From positions 1 through 64,000 of the forward strand of contig CAYWLS010000021.1 of NCBI GenBank assembly GCA_964458605.1: a stretch of DNA of 64,000 nucleotides, given 5' to 3'. Of the stretch, positions 1 to 7,925 are shown one piece after another. The notes beneath the pieces are model-generated. The model made no database searches. It saw only the letters and a program-made list of their open reading frames with translations, and had not been told where the DNA came from. Source of the stretch: JBBSNV01 sp964458605 (GTDB lineage Bacteria > Pseudomonadota > Alphaproteobacteria > Reyranellales > JAQSWP01). Each line of letters begins with the position of its first letter. Position 1 is the first letter of the stretch. The position numbers and the translations under genes were made by a program.

Positions 1-631
1 TGTGCAGCGTCATGCCCGGCGCGCGCATGTTGAAGATGGTGGTGATGAAGTTGATGGCGCCCAGGATCGAGGAGGCGCCGGCCAGATGCAGCGCGAAGAT
101 GGCGAAGTCGACCGCGGGTCCGGGATGCCCCTGCGGACCGGACAGCGGCGGATAGATGGTCCAGCCGGTGCCGGCGCCGCCGCCGACGAAGATCGACAGC
201 AGCAGCATGATGAAACCGGCCACGGTCAGCCAGTAGCTGATGTTGTTCATGCGCGGGAAGGCCATGTCGGGCGCGCCGATCATCATCGGCACGACCCAGT
301 TGCCGAAACCGCCGATCAGCGCCGGCATGACCACGAAGAACACCATGATCAGGCCGTGGGCCGTGATGAACATGTTCCAGCTGTGGCCCGGCGTCGAGCC
401 GGTCATGAACTGCAGGCCCGGATTCTGCAGTTCCATGCGCATGTAGACGGAGACGGCACCGCCGATCAGGCCGGCGACCACCGCGAACATCAGGTACAGC
501 GTGCCGATGTCCTTGTGGTTGGTCGAGTAGAACCAGCGGCGCCAGAAGCCCGGCGTGCCGTGATCGTCGTGCCCGTGACCATGATCGTGAGCGTGATCGT
601 GTCCGTGAGCGGAGGCGGTGGGGGTTGCCAT
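1..631 (-). CDS. ctaD: Cytochrome c oxidase subunit I, N-terminal part
   Basis: Catalytic heme-copper subunit of aa3-type cytochrome c oxidase, an inner-membrane proton pump. About 210 residues are visible, and the 3' end lies outside the window. The translation contains FYSTNHKDIGTLYL, ITAHGLIMVFFVVMPALIGG and NWVVPMMIGAPDMAFPR, all diagnostic of subunit I; the His in ITAHG is a family heme ligand. The first roughly 27 residues are an unusual His/Asp/Gly-rich stretch (HGHDHAHDHGHGHDDHG) before the conserved FWRRWFYSTNHKD block. The ATG start at 631 is the only sensible one. The gene lies 30 bp downstream of ctaC on the same strand, the usual cox order. Family assignment is certain. Confidence 0.97.
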   Translation of the reverse strand, partial: MATPTASAHGHDHAHDHGHGHDDHGTPGFWRRWFYSTNHKDIGTLYLMFAVVAGLIGGAVSVYMRMELQNPGLQFMTGSTPGHSWNMFITAHGLIMVFFVVMPALIGGFGNWVVPMMIGAPDMAFPRMNNISYWLTVAGFIMLLLSIFVGGGAGTGWTIYPPLSGPQGHPGPAVDFAIFALHLAGASSILGAINFITTIFNMRAPGMTLH

Positions 632-661
632 GGCGCTGTCCTTTCCTGAACCCGATTGCTC

Positions 662-1588
662 TTACTGAACGCTGTTCTTGGCCGGCGGCGCGACGGCCGT
701 CCGGGCGCCGACCGTCTGGGCGCCGGCAGTCTGCACGGCGGCCGGCGCGGCGTCGGCGGCGGCATTCTTGACCGGCTTGTCCGGCGGGCTGCCGTCGGCC
801 TTGTCGAACTTGGTGCGGGCCTCGGCGGCCCATTTGTCGAAGTCTTCCTTGGACACGGCCTTGACCATGATCGGCATGAAGCCATGGCCCTCGCCGCACA
901 GCTCGGAGCACTGGCCGTAATAGGTGCCGACGTTCTCGACGCGGAACCAGCTCTCGTTGAGACGGCCGGTGACGGCGTCGATCTTGATGCCGAAGGCCGG
1001 CACGGTCCACGAATGGATCACGTCGGACGAGGTGGTGTAGAGGCGGATGTTGGTCTTGATCGGCACCACGATCGCGTTGTCGGCCTGCAGCAGGCGCGGC
1101 TGGCCCGCTTTCAAGTCCGCATCCTTCACGATGAATGAATCGAAGGTGAAGTTGCCGTTGTCGGGATAGACGTAGCTCCAGTTCCACTGATGGCCGATCG
1201 CCTTGATCGTCATTTGCGGATCGGGCGTGCGATCCTGGAAGTACAGCAGCCGGAACGAGGGAATGGCGATGAACACCAGGATGATCACCGGGATCACCGT
1301 CCACAGCACCTCGACGAAGGTGTTGTGCGTGGTGCGCGAAGGCGTCGGGTGGCGCGACTCGTGGAAGCGGAACATCACGTAGACCAGCAGGCCCAGCACG
1401 AACAGGGTGATGCAGGTCACGATGTACAGCAGCATGGTGTGCAGCGAGTGCACCCTCTCGGCGACCGGGGTCGCGGCGTCCTGGAAGCTGATCTCCCATG
1501 GCTTGGGCTGATCGGCCAGGGCCGGCAGGGCCAGAAGCCCCGCGCCCAAGGCAATGCCTACGACCGACAGCGCCCGATGCAATTTCAT
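662..1588 (-). CDS. ctaC: Cytochrome c oxidase subunit II
   Basis: CuA-bearing subunit that accepts electrons from cytochrome c and passes them to subunit I. The 308-residue product has a cleavable-looking signal peptide (1-25, ending LPALA), two membrane helices (about 48-70 and 90-112) and a periplasmic cupredoxin domain. The complete CuA motif YYGQCSELCGEGHGFMP is near residues 225-245, preceded by GHQWNWSY. The last 40 or so residues are an Ala/Val/Pro-rich tail without family similarity. The ATG at 1588 is chosen because it gives the signal peptide and has GGGGAG just upstream; a longer open frame runs on through 3208 but is antisense to tldD. It is co-directional with ctaD, and the distal genes of the operon lie outside the window. 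Confidence 0.97.
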   Translation of the reverse strand: MKLHRALSVVGIALGAGLLALPALADQPKPWEISFQDAATPVAERVHSLHTMLLYIVTCITLFVLGLLVYVMFRFHESRHPTPSRTTHNTFVEVLWTVIPVIILVFIAIPSFRLLYFQDRTPDPQMTIKAIGHQWNWSYVYPDNGNFTFDSFIVKDADLKAGQPRLLQADNAIVVPIKTNIRLYTTSSDVIHSWTVPAFGIKIDAVTGRLNESWFRVENVGTYYGQCSELCGEGHGFMPIMVKAVSKEDFDKWAAEARTKFDKADGSPPDKPVKNAAADAAPAAVQTAGAQTVGARTAVAPPAKNSVQ

Positions 1589-2104
1589 GTCCGCAACTCC
1601 CCTGATCCCCTTGTCGCCCAGCCCAGCAGCGCTGTGGTCCGCCGCCCGATGACCGGACCCCGAGGTCGGCCGGGGCCAGCGCACCGAAATTTGCCAAGTG
1701 ATTAAAGGCTTTCGCCCCTCCGAAGCTATGCGGCGGCAAGCCGCAGAGCGTTCCGAACAGGGGCCAATTCCCGGCGCGATCCCCGTCCGCGCCACCCTGG
1801 CGACGAGCACTATAGGCCATCGCCGGGCGGTTGCGGACGGGCGATTGCGCGCGCCTGCGCCGATCCGCTTCGAAGGTCCGATGGCAAGCCGATTCGTGCT
1901 TGAAAACCAACGATATAGCGCCCGGGCAGCGGCCGGCGATCTATGCGGCCGATTGTCGCAAAATCGAGCTTCCCTCTTGCGCCTTGCCGCTTGCGCGGCG
2001 GGGTTGGATAGCGGCCGGCCAGGGGCCAGTTTATGGTGAGCGTTTCCCCGCTGCTTATGGTGAGCGTTTCCCCGTTGCGGCGTCGTTCCCTTGGAGTTGT
2101 CCCC
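1589..2104. other. 516-bp intergenic region between divergent ctaC and tldD
   Basis: No convincing gene. It must hold the divergent promoters of the cox operon and tldD, but I could not pick a clear -35/-10 pair. The only distinct structure is the direct repeat at 2031-2074. Short open frames here lack coding character. Confidence 0.5.
2031..2074. repeat. 20-bp direct repeat, period 24
   Basis: Two identical 20-bp copies beginning TTATGGTGAGCG lie at 2031-2050 and 2055-2074, about 30 bp before the tldD start. Each copy contains an ATGGTG that opens an in-frame but implausible N-terminal extension of tldD. This looks like a recent 24-bp duplication, or a binding site pair. Confidence 0.8.
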
Positions 2105-3538
2105 ATGCCCCATCTCGCCCAGGCCGATGAGCTGTTCTTCACCCGCGCCGGTCTCGACCGCAGCCGTACCGAGCGGCTTGTCGGCGACGCGCTCAAGGGC
2201 GCCGACGATGGCGAGCTGTTCCTGGAATACGTCCAGAGCGAAAGCCTGAGCTTCGACGACGGCAAGCTGAAAAGCGCCAGTTTCGACACCTCGCAGGGCT
2301 TCGGCCTGCGCTCGGTGGCGGGCGAGACCACCGGCTATGCCCATGCCTCGACCCTGGACGAGAAGGCGATCGAGCGGGCGGCGGCGACCGTAAAGGCCGT
2401 CAGCGCCGGCCGGGGCGGCACCATGAGCGAACCGCCGCGCGGCACCAACCGCCTGTATTACGGCGAATTCAACCCGATCCTGCCGGTGCCGTTCGAGCAG
2501 AAGGTCAAGCTGCTGGGCGACATCGACGCCTATGCCCGCGGCAGGGACAAGCGGGTGCGCCAGGTCTCGGCCTCGCTGTCGGGCTCCTGGCAGGTGGTGC
2601 AGATCATCCGCGCCGACGGCGAGCGGGTCGCCGATGTGCGGCCGCTGGTGCGGCTCAACGTCTCGGTGGTGGTCGAGGAGAACGGCCGCATGGAGGCCGG
2701 CGGCACCGGCTCGGGCGGACGCGTCGCCTATACCAAGCTGTTCGAACCGGCGCATTGGCAGAAGGAAGTCGACGAGGCGCTGCGCCAGGCGCTGGTCAAT
2801 CTGGGATCGGTCGATGCGCCGGCCGGCGAGATGCCGGTGGTGCTGGGCGCCGGCTGGTCGGGCATCCTGTGGCACGAGGCCATCGGCCATGGGCTGGAGG
2901 GCGACTTCCATCGCAAGAAGACCTCGGTGTTCACCAAGCTGATGCACGAGCAGATCGCGTCCAAGGGCGTGACCGTGGTCGACGACGGCACGATGGGCGA
3001 CCGGCGCGGCTCGCTGACGGTGGACGACGAGGGCACGCCGACCGAGCGCACCGTGCTGATCGAAGACGGCAAGCTGGTGGGCCTGATGCAGGACCGCATG
3101 AACGCCCGCCTGATGGGCGTCAAGCCGACCGGCAACGGAAGGCGCCAGAGCCACGCCTACCAGCCGCTGCCGCGCATGACCAACACCATCATGCTGGGCG
3201 GCGACCACTCGCCGGCCGAGATCATCGGCTCGGTCAAGCGCGGCCTCTATGCCGTCAATTTCGGCGGCGGCCAGGTCGACATCACTTCGGGCAAGTTCGT
3301 GTTCTCCTGCACCGAGGCCTACATGATCGAGAACGGCAAGATCGGCAAGGCGGTCAAGGGCGCCACCCTGATCGGCGCCGGCTCCGAGGCGCTGAAGAAG
3401 ATCCGCATGATCGGCAACGACCTGGCGCTCGATCCGGGCATCGGCACTTGCGGCAAGGACGGCCAGGGCGTGCCGGTGGGGGTGGGCCAGCCCACGCTGC
3501 TGATCGAATCGCTGACCGTGGGCGGCACGGCCGCCTGA
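2105..3538 (+). CDS. tldD: TldD, metallopeptidase of the TldD/PmbA pair
   Basis: Zinc-dependent subunit of the cytoplasmic TldD/TldE(PmbA) protease, which in enterobacteria trims microcin B17 and degrades the CcdA antitoxin. The product is 477 residues, normal for the family. The zinc-binding motif WHEAIGHGLEGDFHRKK starts near residue 256, and the C terminus has the conserved SGKFVFSCTEAYMIENGKIG and GNDLALDPGIGTCGKDGQ blocks. I start at ATG 2105, which has GGAG about 12 bp upstream and matches the usual N terminus; an in-frame ATG at 2033 lies in a duplicated non-coding repeat. The partner pmbA is in the same window but 18 kb away at 20840. Confidence 0.96.
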   Translation: MPHLAQADELFFTRAGLDRSRTERLVGDALKGADDGELFLEYVQSESLSFDDGKLKSASFDTSQGFGLRSVAGETTGYAHASTLDEKAIERAAATVKAVSAGRGGTMSEPPRGTNRLYYGEFNPILPVPFEQKVKLLGDIDAYARGRDKRVRQVSASLSGSWQVVQIIRADGERVADVRPLVRLNVSVVVEENGRMEAGGTGSGGRVAYTKLFEPAHWQKEVDEALRQALVNLGSVDAPAGEMPVVLGAGWSGILWHEAIGHGLEGDFHRKKTSVFTKLMHEQIASKGVTVVDDGTMGDRRGSLTVDDEGTPTERTVLIEDGKLVGLMQDRMNARLMGVKPTGNGRRQSHAYQPLPRMTNTIMLGGDHSPAEIIGSVKRGLYAVNFGGGQVDITSGKFVFSCTEAYMIENGKIGKAVKGATLIGAGSEALKKIRMIGNDLALDPGIGTCGKDGQGVPVGVGQPTLLIESLTVGGTAA

Positions 3539-3569
3539 GCCGAGGCCGACCCCCGATGGCGGAAGCCCG

Positions 3570-4103
3570 CTAGGGTTTGACGAGCGCGAAGGATTGCAGG
3601 AAGCGGCTTACCACCGGGCCGCTTGCTTGCTGCTGCCGGGTGATGGCGATGTTCTGGTACAGCCGGTCGGCGACCAGATAGCTGCGCACCGAGAAGAAGA
3701 TGCCGCCGTTTTCGACGATGACGAAGGCGCGGCCGGGATTGCCGTCGATGGCGATTTCCGATTCCAGCCGCAGCCTGCCTTCCTCCATGTCGCCCAGCAT
3801 GGCGTCCTGGGCCGCCTTCAGCACCTGCTGCGGCGTGTGCCCCTCGAGCGCCTTGGCGTCGTAGTCGACATAGGTCGAGATGTAGGATTCGTCGTCGGCG
3901 AAGAACAGTTCGGCGATGTGCATCCTGGCCGGCCCATAGGGCGTGTCGATGTCTTCCACCGATTCGCGCGGCGGGCCGGGCATGTCGATGGCGGACTTGC
4001 CGTCGCCGGGCTTGATCGTGATCCAGTCATAGGCCGCGGCCGCCTGGGCCCACAGCGCCACGAGCAGCGCCAGGGCGATGGAGGAAATCGGGTGGGCCAT
4101 CAT
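3570..4103 (-). CDS. Secreted PsbP/DcrB-like protein, paralogue A
   Basis: Protein of 177 residues and unknown function. It has a signal peptide (about 1-24, ending AAAA before YDW) and the layout W-x-PGDGKSAIDMPGPP, a mid-region Y(I)STY, then DGNPGRAFVIV, VADRLYQNIAI and a terminal FLQSFAL. This pattern (Phe/Ile-x-Met-Pro-Gly-x-Pro near the N terminus, a rLYQ strand, a closing SF-x-L) resembles the PsbP/DcrB fold; that is inference. It is the most diverged of three tandem same-strand paralogues (see 4304 and 5052), lacking the Cys that both others carry near LVG. The start is the first of two adjacent ATGs. A five-copy 14-bp repeat ends 4 bp before it and replaces a clean Shine-Dalgarno. Confidence 0.8.
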   Translation of the reverse strand: MMAHPISSIALALLVALWAQAAAAYDWITIKPGDGKSAIDMPGPPRESVEDIDTPYGPARMHIAELFFADDESYISTYVDYDAKALEGHTPQQVLKAAQDAMLGDMEEGRLRLESEIAIDGNPGRAFVIVENGGIFFSVRSYLVADRLYQNIAITRQQQASGPVVSRFLQSFALVKP

Positions 4104-4106
4104 GAT

Positions 4107-4176
4107 CGGACTCTTGTCCTCGGACTCTTGGCCTCGGACTCTTGGCCTCGGACTCTTGGCCTCGGACTCTTGGCCG
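4107..4176. repeat. Five tandem copies of a 14-bp repeat
   Basis: Unit CGGACTCTTGGCCT repeated at 4107, 4121, 4135, 4149 and 4163. The copies at 4121, 4135 and 4149 are identical; the first has one change (TTGTCC) and the last has one terminal change. On the minus strand the array is the immediate 5' leader of the gene at 3570-4103, so copy number would alter the leader length and, because 14 is not a multiple of three, any upstream reading frame. It is too short and spacer-free to be CRISPR. Confidence 0.95.
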
Positions 4177-4303
4177 GTGGCGGCGATCGCGGGCGACCCA
4201 GGCCGCGCGATCGGCGGCGGCGGCCGTTGCATGGCCGCCAAACTACCTCGTGGCGGCCGGTCGAGCCACCGCCGCTCGCGGACCACCGCTCGCGGACAGG
4301 CCG

Positions 4304-4840
4304 CTATTGGGCGCGCAGCACGAAGGAATCGAAGAAGCGGATCGTATCGGCGCCGCCGGCCATCGCCTTGGGCGTCACCGCCACGTTCTGGTAGAGCCGG
4401 TTGCCGACCACGTAGATGCAGGCGGTGTAGACCGAATCGTTGCCCAGATCGATCATGAAGATGCGGCCAGGATAGCCGTTCAGGCTGGTCTCGCGTTCCA
4501 TGCGCAAGGTGCTGCCCGGGAAACTGCGCAGCGTGCCGGCCTCGGCCATGCGCAGATGCCGGTCGGCCGAGCCGTCCGACACCAGCGGATCCCGCGCCTC
4601 GAAATAGGCGGAGATATAGGTCTCCTGCGGCGACACGGCGGCGATGTACTGGTGCAGCGCGGCCGGCCCGACCGGCGAGTTCAGCCGCTGCGACTGCTCC
4701 TCGGGCTTGACCGGCATCTGGATGGCGTATTTGCCGTCGATCGGCGCGACCTTGACCCAATCGTCGGCCCTGACCGCCTGCGCGGCCAGGCCGGCGAACA
4801 ATCCCACCGACACCAGAACGGTCCGGACGATCCCGATCAT
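4304..4840 (-). CDS. Secreted PsbP/DcrB-like protein, paralogue B
   Basis: 178-residue paralogue of the genes at 3570 and 5052, with unknown function. It has a signal peptide (1-24 approximately, cleaving near VRADDW), then WVKVAPIDGKYAIQMPVKP, GPAALHQYIA, YISAYFEA, NGYPGRIFMIDL, VYTACIYVVGNRLYQN and a closing FFDSFVL. Start is ATG 4840 with GGGGAG 4 bp upstream; a TTG at 4852 would add four residues and destroy that spacing. It is much closer to paralogue C than to A, for instance in LHQY, TLRSFPG and VY-T-C-Y. The three genes have gaps of about 200 bp rather than overlapping, so each may have its own promoter. Confidence 0.82.
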   Translation of the reverse strand: MIGIVRTVLVSVGLFAGLAAQAVRADDWVKVAPIDGKYAIQMPVKPEEQSQRLNSPVGPAALHQYIAAVSPQETYISAYFEARDPLVSDGSADRHLRMAEAGTLRSFPGSTLRMERETSLNGYPGRIFMIDLGNDSVYTACIYVVGNRLYQNVAVTPKAMAGGADTIRFFDSFVLRAQ

Positions 4841-4976
4841 GTGGCTCCCCAAAGCGGCTGCCCCGCCGAACTCTAAGGGTGCCGCTTCCGCAACAGCGCG
4901 GTAGATCGGCCTGCGGCAAATTGACGAACTGAGAAGCCGCTACTGCGACACCGCGGTCGAGGCGAATCGACGACAC

Positions 4977-5009
4977 GAAAAAAGGCAGCGCCGGCGTCCG
5001 GCGCTGCCT
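4977..5009 (-). terminator. Rho-independent terminator of paralogue C
   Basis: A perfect 12-bp stem (AGGCAGCGCCGG, 4983-4994, with its complement at 4998-5009) closes a 3-nt loop. On the minus strand it is followed by a run of six T (complement of A 4978-4983). It lies 42 bp past the stop of the gene at 5052-5588, separating its transcription from the two downstream paralogues. Confidence 0.9.
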
Positions 5010-5051
5010 CCTTATGGCGCCGCCCGTGCGATCGGGCGACGGGCGATCGGC

Positions 5052-5588
5052 CTATTCCTTGTAGACCGTGAAGGACTCGAGGAACTTGACGACGTCGGGG
5101 CTGCCGGCGCGATCCTTGGGCGTGGCGGCGACGTTCTGGTACAGGCGGCGGCCGACCAGGTACATGCAGGTGGTGTAGACACTGCCGTCGGTCAGATCGA
5201 GCACGAACACGCGGCCGGGATAGTCGCCGACATTGGTGTCTTTCTCGACCCGCACGGTGGCGCCGGGGAAGCTCTTGACGAACGCGCCTTCCGCCGTCTT
5301 GAGATGGTCCTGCGGCGAGCGCGCGGCGATGATCTTGTCGGCGTATTCGATGTAGGACGACAGATAGGCCTCGTCGCCGATCTCGACCACGTATTGGTGC
5401 AGGTCCGCCGGCCCGGTGGCGGTATCGATTTTCTGCGTCGATTCCTTGGGCGGGCCAGGCATCTGGATGACGTACTTGCCGTCACCGGGCGCCACCACCT
5501 GCCAGTCGTAGGCGAACGACGTCTGGGCCAGGAACGCGACGACGAGGCCGATCAGCGGCGCGCCGATCAACCGAACGAAAGCGGACAT
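5052..5588 (-). CDS. Secreted PsbP/DcrB-like protein, paralogue C
   Basis: 178-residue first-transcribed member of the tandem trio, unknown function. It has a signal peptide (about 1-25, ending TSFAYDW), then VVAPGDGKYVIQMPGPPKES, GPADLHQYVVEIG, YLSSYIEYADK, VGDYPGRVFVLDLTDGSVYT, LVGRRLYQNVA and a closing FLESFTV. The ATG at 5588 follows GGGGGAT with good spacing, so it is preferred over the upstream in-frame start at 5636, which would prefix a poor MAFCALQCAIL stretch to the signal peptide. A strong intrinsic terminator follows at 4977. Probably periplasmic; the fold assignment is inference from spacing of conserved motifs. Confidence 0.83.
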   Translation of the reverse strand: MSAFVRLIGAPLIGLVVAFLAQTSFAYDWQVVAPGDGKYVIQMPGPPKESTQKIDTATGPADLHQYVVEIGDEAYLSSYIEYADKIIAARSPQDHLKTAEGAFVKSFPGATVRVEKDTNVGDYPGRVFVLDLTDGSVYTTCMYLVGRRLYQNVAATPKDRAGSPDVVKFLESFTVYKE

Positions 5589-5659
5589 GTTATCCCCCAA
5601 AAAAAGAATGGCGCACTGTAAAGCGCAAAACGCCACTCAACAACGGTAATAGGGCAACC

Positions 5660-6511
5660 CTACGCTTTTCCTGACGGCGTCGCCTTCCACCAGTCGTCAG
5701 TAGCGAGAACGGGCCGCAGGCGGCCGACCTGGAGAGGGTCGCCGGGCGGCAAGCCCAGCATGTTGACGGACACCACCTTGGGCCAAAGATTGCGCTGCTC
5801 GCCGCGGAAATTGGCGGGATTGAACAGGGCCGGCAGGTGCCAGTAGAGCCGGTAGTCCAGCCCCAGCAGGTGCCCGATCAGGGCCGCCGACAATTCCTGC
5901 CGGTTGTTCTCCATATAGAGGCGGGGCTGCAGCCGGGCGATGGTGTCGGTCGAGCCCTTCAGCACCTCCAGTTCCATGCCCTCGACGTCGATCTTGATCA
6001 GCCGGCAATCCTTCAGGCCAAGACCATCGATCGTCATCAGCGGCACCGCCTCGCCCAGGGCGCCGCCCAGGCTGACGCCGCCGAAATTGTCGATCGCCTC
6101 GTAATCGACCGGCGGCACGTTGATGTTGCCGGGTGCGGCCCCCGCCGCCGCCCAATGCGCCACCACATTGGCGATGCCGTTCAGCGCCAGGTTGGCACAC
6201 AGCATCTGATGGACGATGCGCTGCGGCTCGAACGCCACCACCCTTCCCTGCGGCCCGGCGCGCAGGGCGAAGGGGATGGCGTTGACGCCGATATTGGCCC
6301 CGACATCCAGCACCGTGTCGCCGGCGCCGAACAGGCCGCACAGGGCGCGGGTCTCGAGTTCGTTCATCTCGCCGTAGACCTGGTAGGAGCGGCCGATGAA
6401 CTTGTCGTTGGCGCGATAGAGCATCAGCCCGTAGCGGCACCTGGCCAGCTGCAGGCCGGGGCGGAGCAGGCTTTCGGGCGAAGCGGAGGCCGGTGGTGGG
6501 GATCCGCTCAT
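5660..6511 (-). CDS. FkbM-family SAM-dependent methyltransferase
   Basis: 283-residue methyltransferase. The SAM-binding motif I TVLDVGANIGVNAIPFA lies around residues 66-82, followed by GRVVAFEPQRIVHQMLCANL and the FkbM-typical LIKIDVEGMELEVLKG near residue 180. FkbM proteins usually O-methylate sugars or polyketides; the substrate here cannot be told from sequence. There is no signal peptide or membrane segment. The gene begins 10 bp after gshA on the same strand and is probably cotranscribed with it, though no functional link is evident. Confidence 0.9.
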   Translation of the reverse strand: MSGSPPPASASPESLLRPGLQLARCRYGLMLYRANDKFIGRSYQVYGEMNELETRALCGLFGAGDTVLDVGANIGVNAIPFALRAGPQGRVVAFEPQRIVHQMLCANLALNGIANVVAHWAAAGAAPGNINVPPVDYEAIDNFGGVSLGGALGEAVPLMTIDGLGLKDCRLIKIDVEGMELEVLKGSTDTIARLQPRLYMENNRQELSAALIGHLLGLDYRLYWHLPALFNPANFRGEQRNLWPKVVSVNMLGLPPGDPLQVGRLRPVLATDDWWKATPSGKA

Positions 6512-6521
6512 GCCCCATGCC

Positions 6522-7886
6522 TCAATAGGCGAATTCGCCGAACAGCGGTTTCAGGTCGCCGTGCCAGCGGCCTTGGTAGAGCGCCAGCTTGTGCTCGGCG
6601 GGCGTTTCGCCGGTCTCGGCGATCTGCTCCAGCACATGCAGGAAGCCGGTCTCGTCGCTGCCGCCGGCATCGAGCTTGCGCCGCGCCCTGAGCCCGGCGC
6701 GCGCGATCTTCAACACCTGCTGCGCCAGCGCACTCAAGGGCTTGCCCTTGAACTCGGTCTTCAGCGCGCGCCTGGGCACTTCGCGACGCAGGAAGGCGTG
6801 GTCTTCGGCGGTCCAGTCCTTGACCAGATCCCAGGCGGCATCGAGCGCGCCCTGGTCGTAGAGCAGCCCGACCCACAAGGTCGGCAGCGCGCACAGCCGC
6901 GCCCAGGGGCCGCCATCGGCGCCGCGCATCTCGAGGAATTTCTTCAGCCGCACTTCGGGAAAGGCGGTGGTCATGTGATCGGACCAGTCGCTCATGGTCG
7001 GCAGCTCGCCCGGCCGCGCCGGCAGCTTGCCCTTCATGAAATCGCGGAACGATTGGCCCGAGGCGTCGACGTATTTGCCGTCGCGATAGACGAAGTACAT
7101 CGGCACGTCGAGGATGTAGTCGACGTAGCGCTCGTAGCCCATGCCGTCCTCGAACACGAAGGGCAGCACGCCGGTGCGGTCCGGATCGGTGTCGGTCCAG
7201 ATATGGGAGCGGTAGCTGAGATAGCCCGAGGGCTTGCCCTCGTAGAACGGCGAGTCGGCGAACAGCGCGGTGGCCAGCGGCTGCAGCGCCAGCGAGACGC
7301 GGAACTTCTTCACCATGTCCGCTTCGCTGGAATAGTCGAGATTGACCTGCACGGTACAGGTGCGCAGCATCATGTCGAGGCCGAGCTTGCCGCGCTTGGG
7401 CATGTAGTCGCCCATGATCTTGTAGCGGCCCTTGGGCATCCAGATCATGTCGGAGCGCTTCCAGGTCGGCGCGAAGCCCATGCCCAGGAAAGCCACGTCC
7501 AGTTCCTCGGCCACCTTCTTGACCTCGGCCAGGTGGCGATGCACCTCGGTGCAGGTCTCGTGGATGGTCTCGACCGGCGCGCCCGACAGTTCGAGCTGGC
7601 CGCCCGGCTCGAGGCTGACGCTGCCGCCCTCGCGGCTGAGCGCGATCGGATTGTTGCCCTCCAGGATCGGTTTCCAGCCATAGCGCGTCAGGCCTTCCAG
7701 CATGGCGCGAATGCCGTGCGGGCCCTCGTACGGCATGGGCTTGAGCGTTTCCTTGATGAAGCCGAACTTCTCGTGCTCGGTGCCGATGCGCCATTGCGCC
7801 TTGGGCTTCTCGCCGGAGGCGATGTAATCGATGAGTTGGCGCTTGTCGCGGATGATCTCGCCGCTGGAAGAAGGCGGAGCCGACAT
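6522..7886 (-). CDS. gshA: Glutamate-cysteine ligase, plant/proteobacterial GCS2 type
   Basis: Catalyses ATP-dependent joining of L-glutamate and L-cysteine, the first step of glutathione synthesis. At 454 residues it matches the type found in plants and alphaproteobacteria, not the E. coli type. Diagnostic segments are WRIGTEHEKFGF near residue 33, EPGGQLELSGAP near 92 (glutamate and metal binding), MMLRTCTVQVNLDYSSE, YLSYRSHIWTDTDPDRTG and the C-terminal EMRGADGGPWARLCALP. Start ATG 7886 follows GGGGAGA. It lies between rsmE upstream (39-bp gap) and the FkbM gene downstream, forming a likely three-gene transcript; rsmE-gshA linkage is common in alphaproteobacteria. Confidence 0.97.
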   Translation of the reverse strand: MSAPPSSSGEIIRDKRQLIDYIASGEKPKAQWRIGTEHEKFGFIKETLKPMPYEGPHGIRAMLEGLTRYGWKPILEGNNPIALSREGGSVSLEPGGQLELSGAPVETIHETCTEVHRHLAEVKKVAEELDVAFLGMGFAPTWKRSDMIWMPKGRYKIMGDYMPKRGKLGLDMMLRTCTVQVNLDYSSEADMVKKFRVSLALQPLATALFADSPFYEGKPSGYLSYRSHIWTDTDPDRTGVLPFVFEDGMGYERYVDYILDVPMYFVYRDGKYVDASGQSFRDFMKGKLPARPGELPTMSDWSDHMTTAFPEVRLKKFLEMRGADGGPWARLCALPTLWVGLLYDQGALDAAWDLVKDWTAEDHAFLRREVPRRALKTEFKGKPLSALAQQVLKIARAGLRARRKLDAGGSDETGFLHVLEQIAETGETPAEHKLALYQGRWHGDLKPLFGEFAY

Positions 7887-7925
7887 TTCTCTCCCCAGAC
7901 GTCCCGATTTTCGATTGGACCCGCG

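Noticed and set aside
1589..3208. N-terminal extension of ctaC across the tldD region
   Set aside because: The open frame persists only because of high GC; the signal peptide and Shine-Dalgarno fix the ctaC start at 1588.
4107..4176. CRISPR array
   Set aside because: Repeats of 14 bp are contiguous with no spacers and no cas genes nearby.
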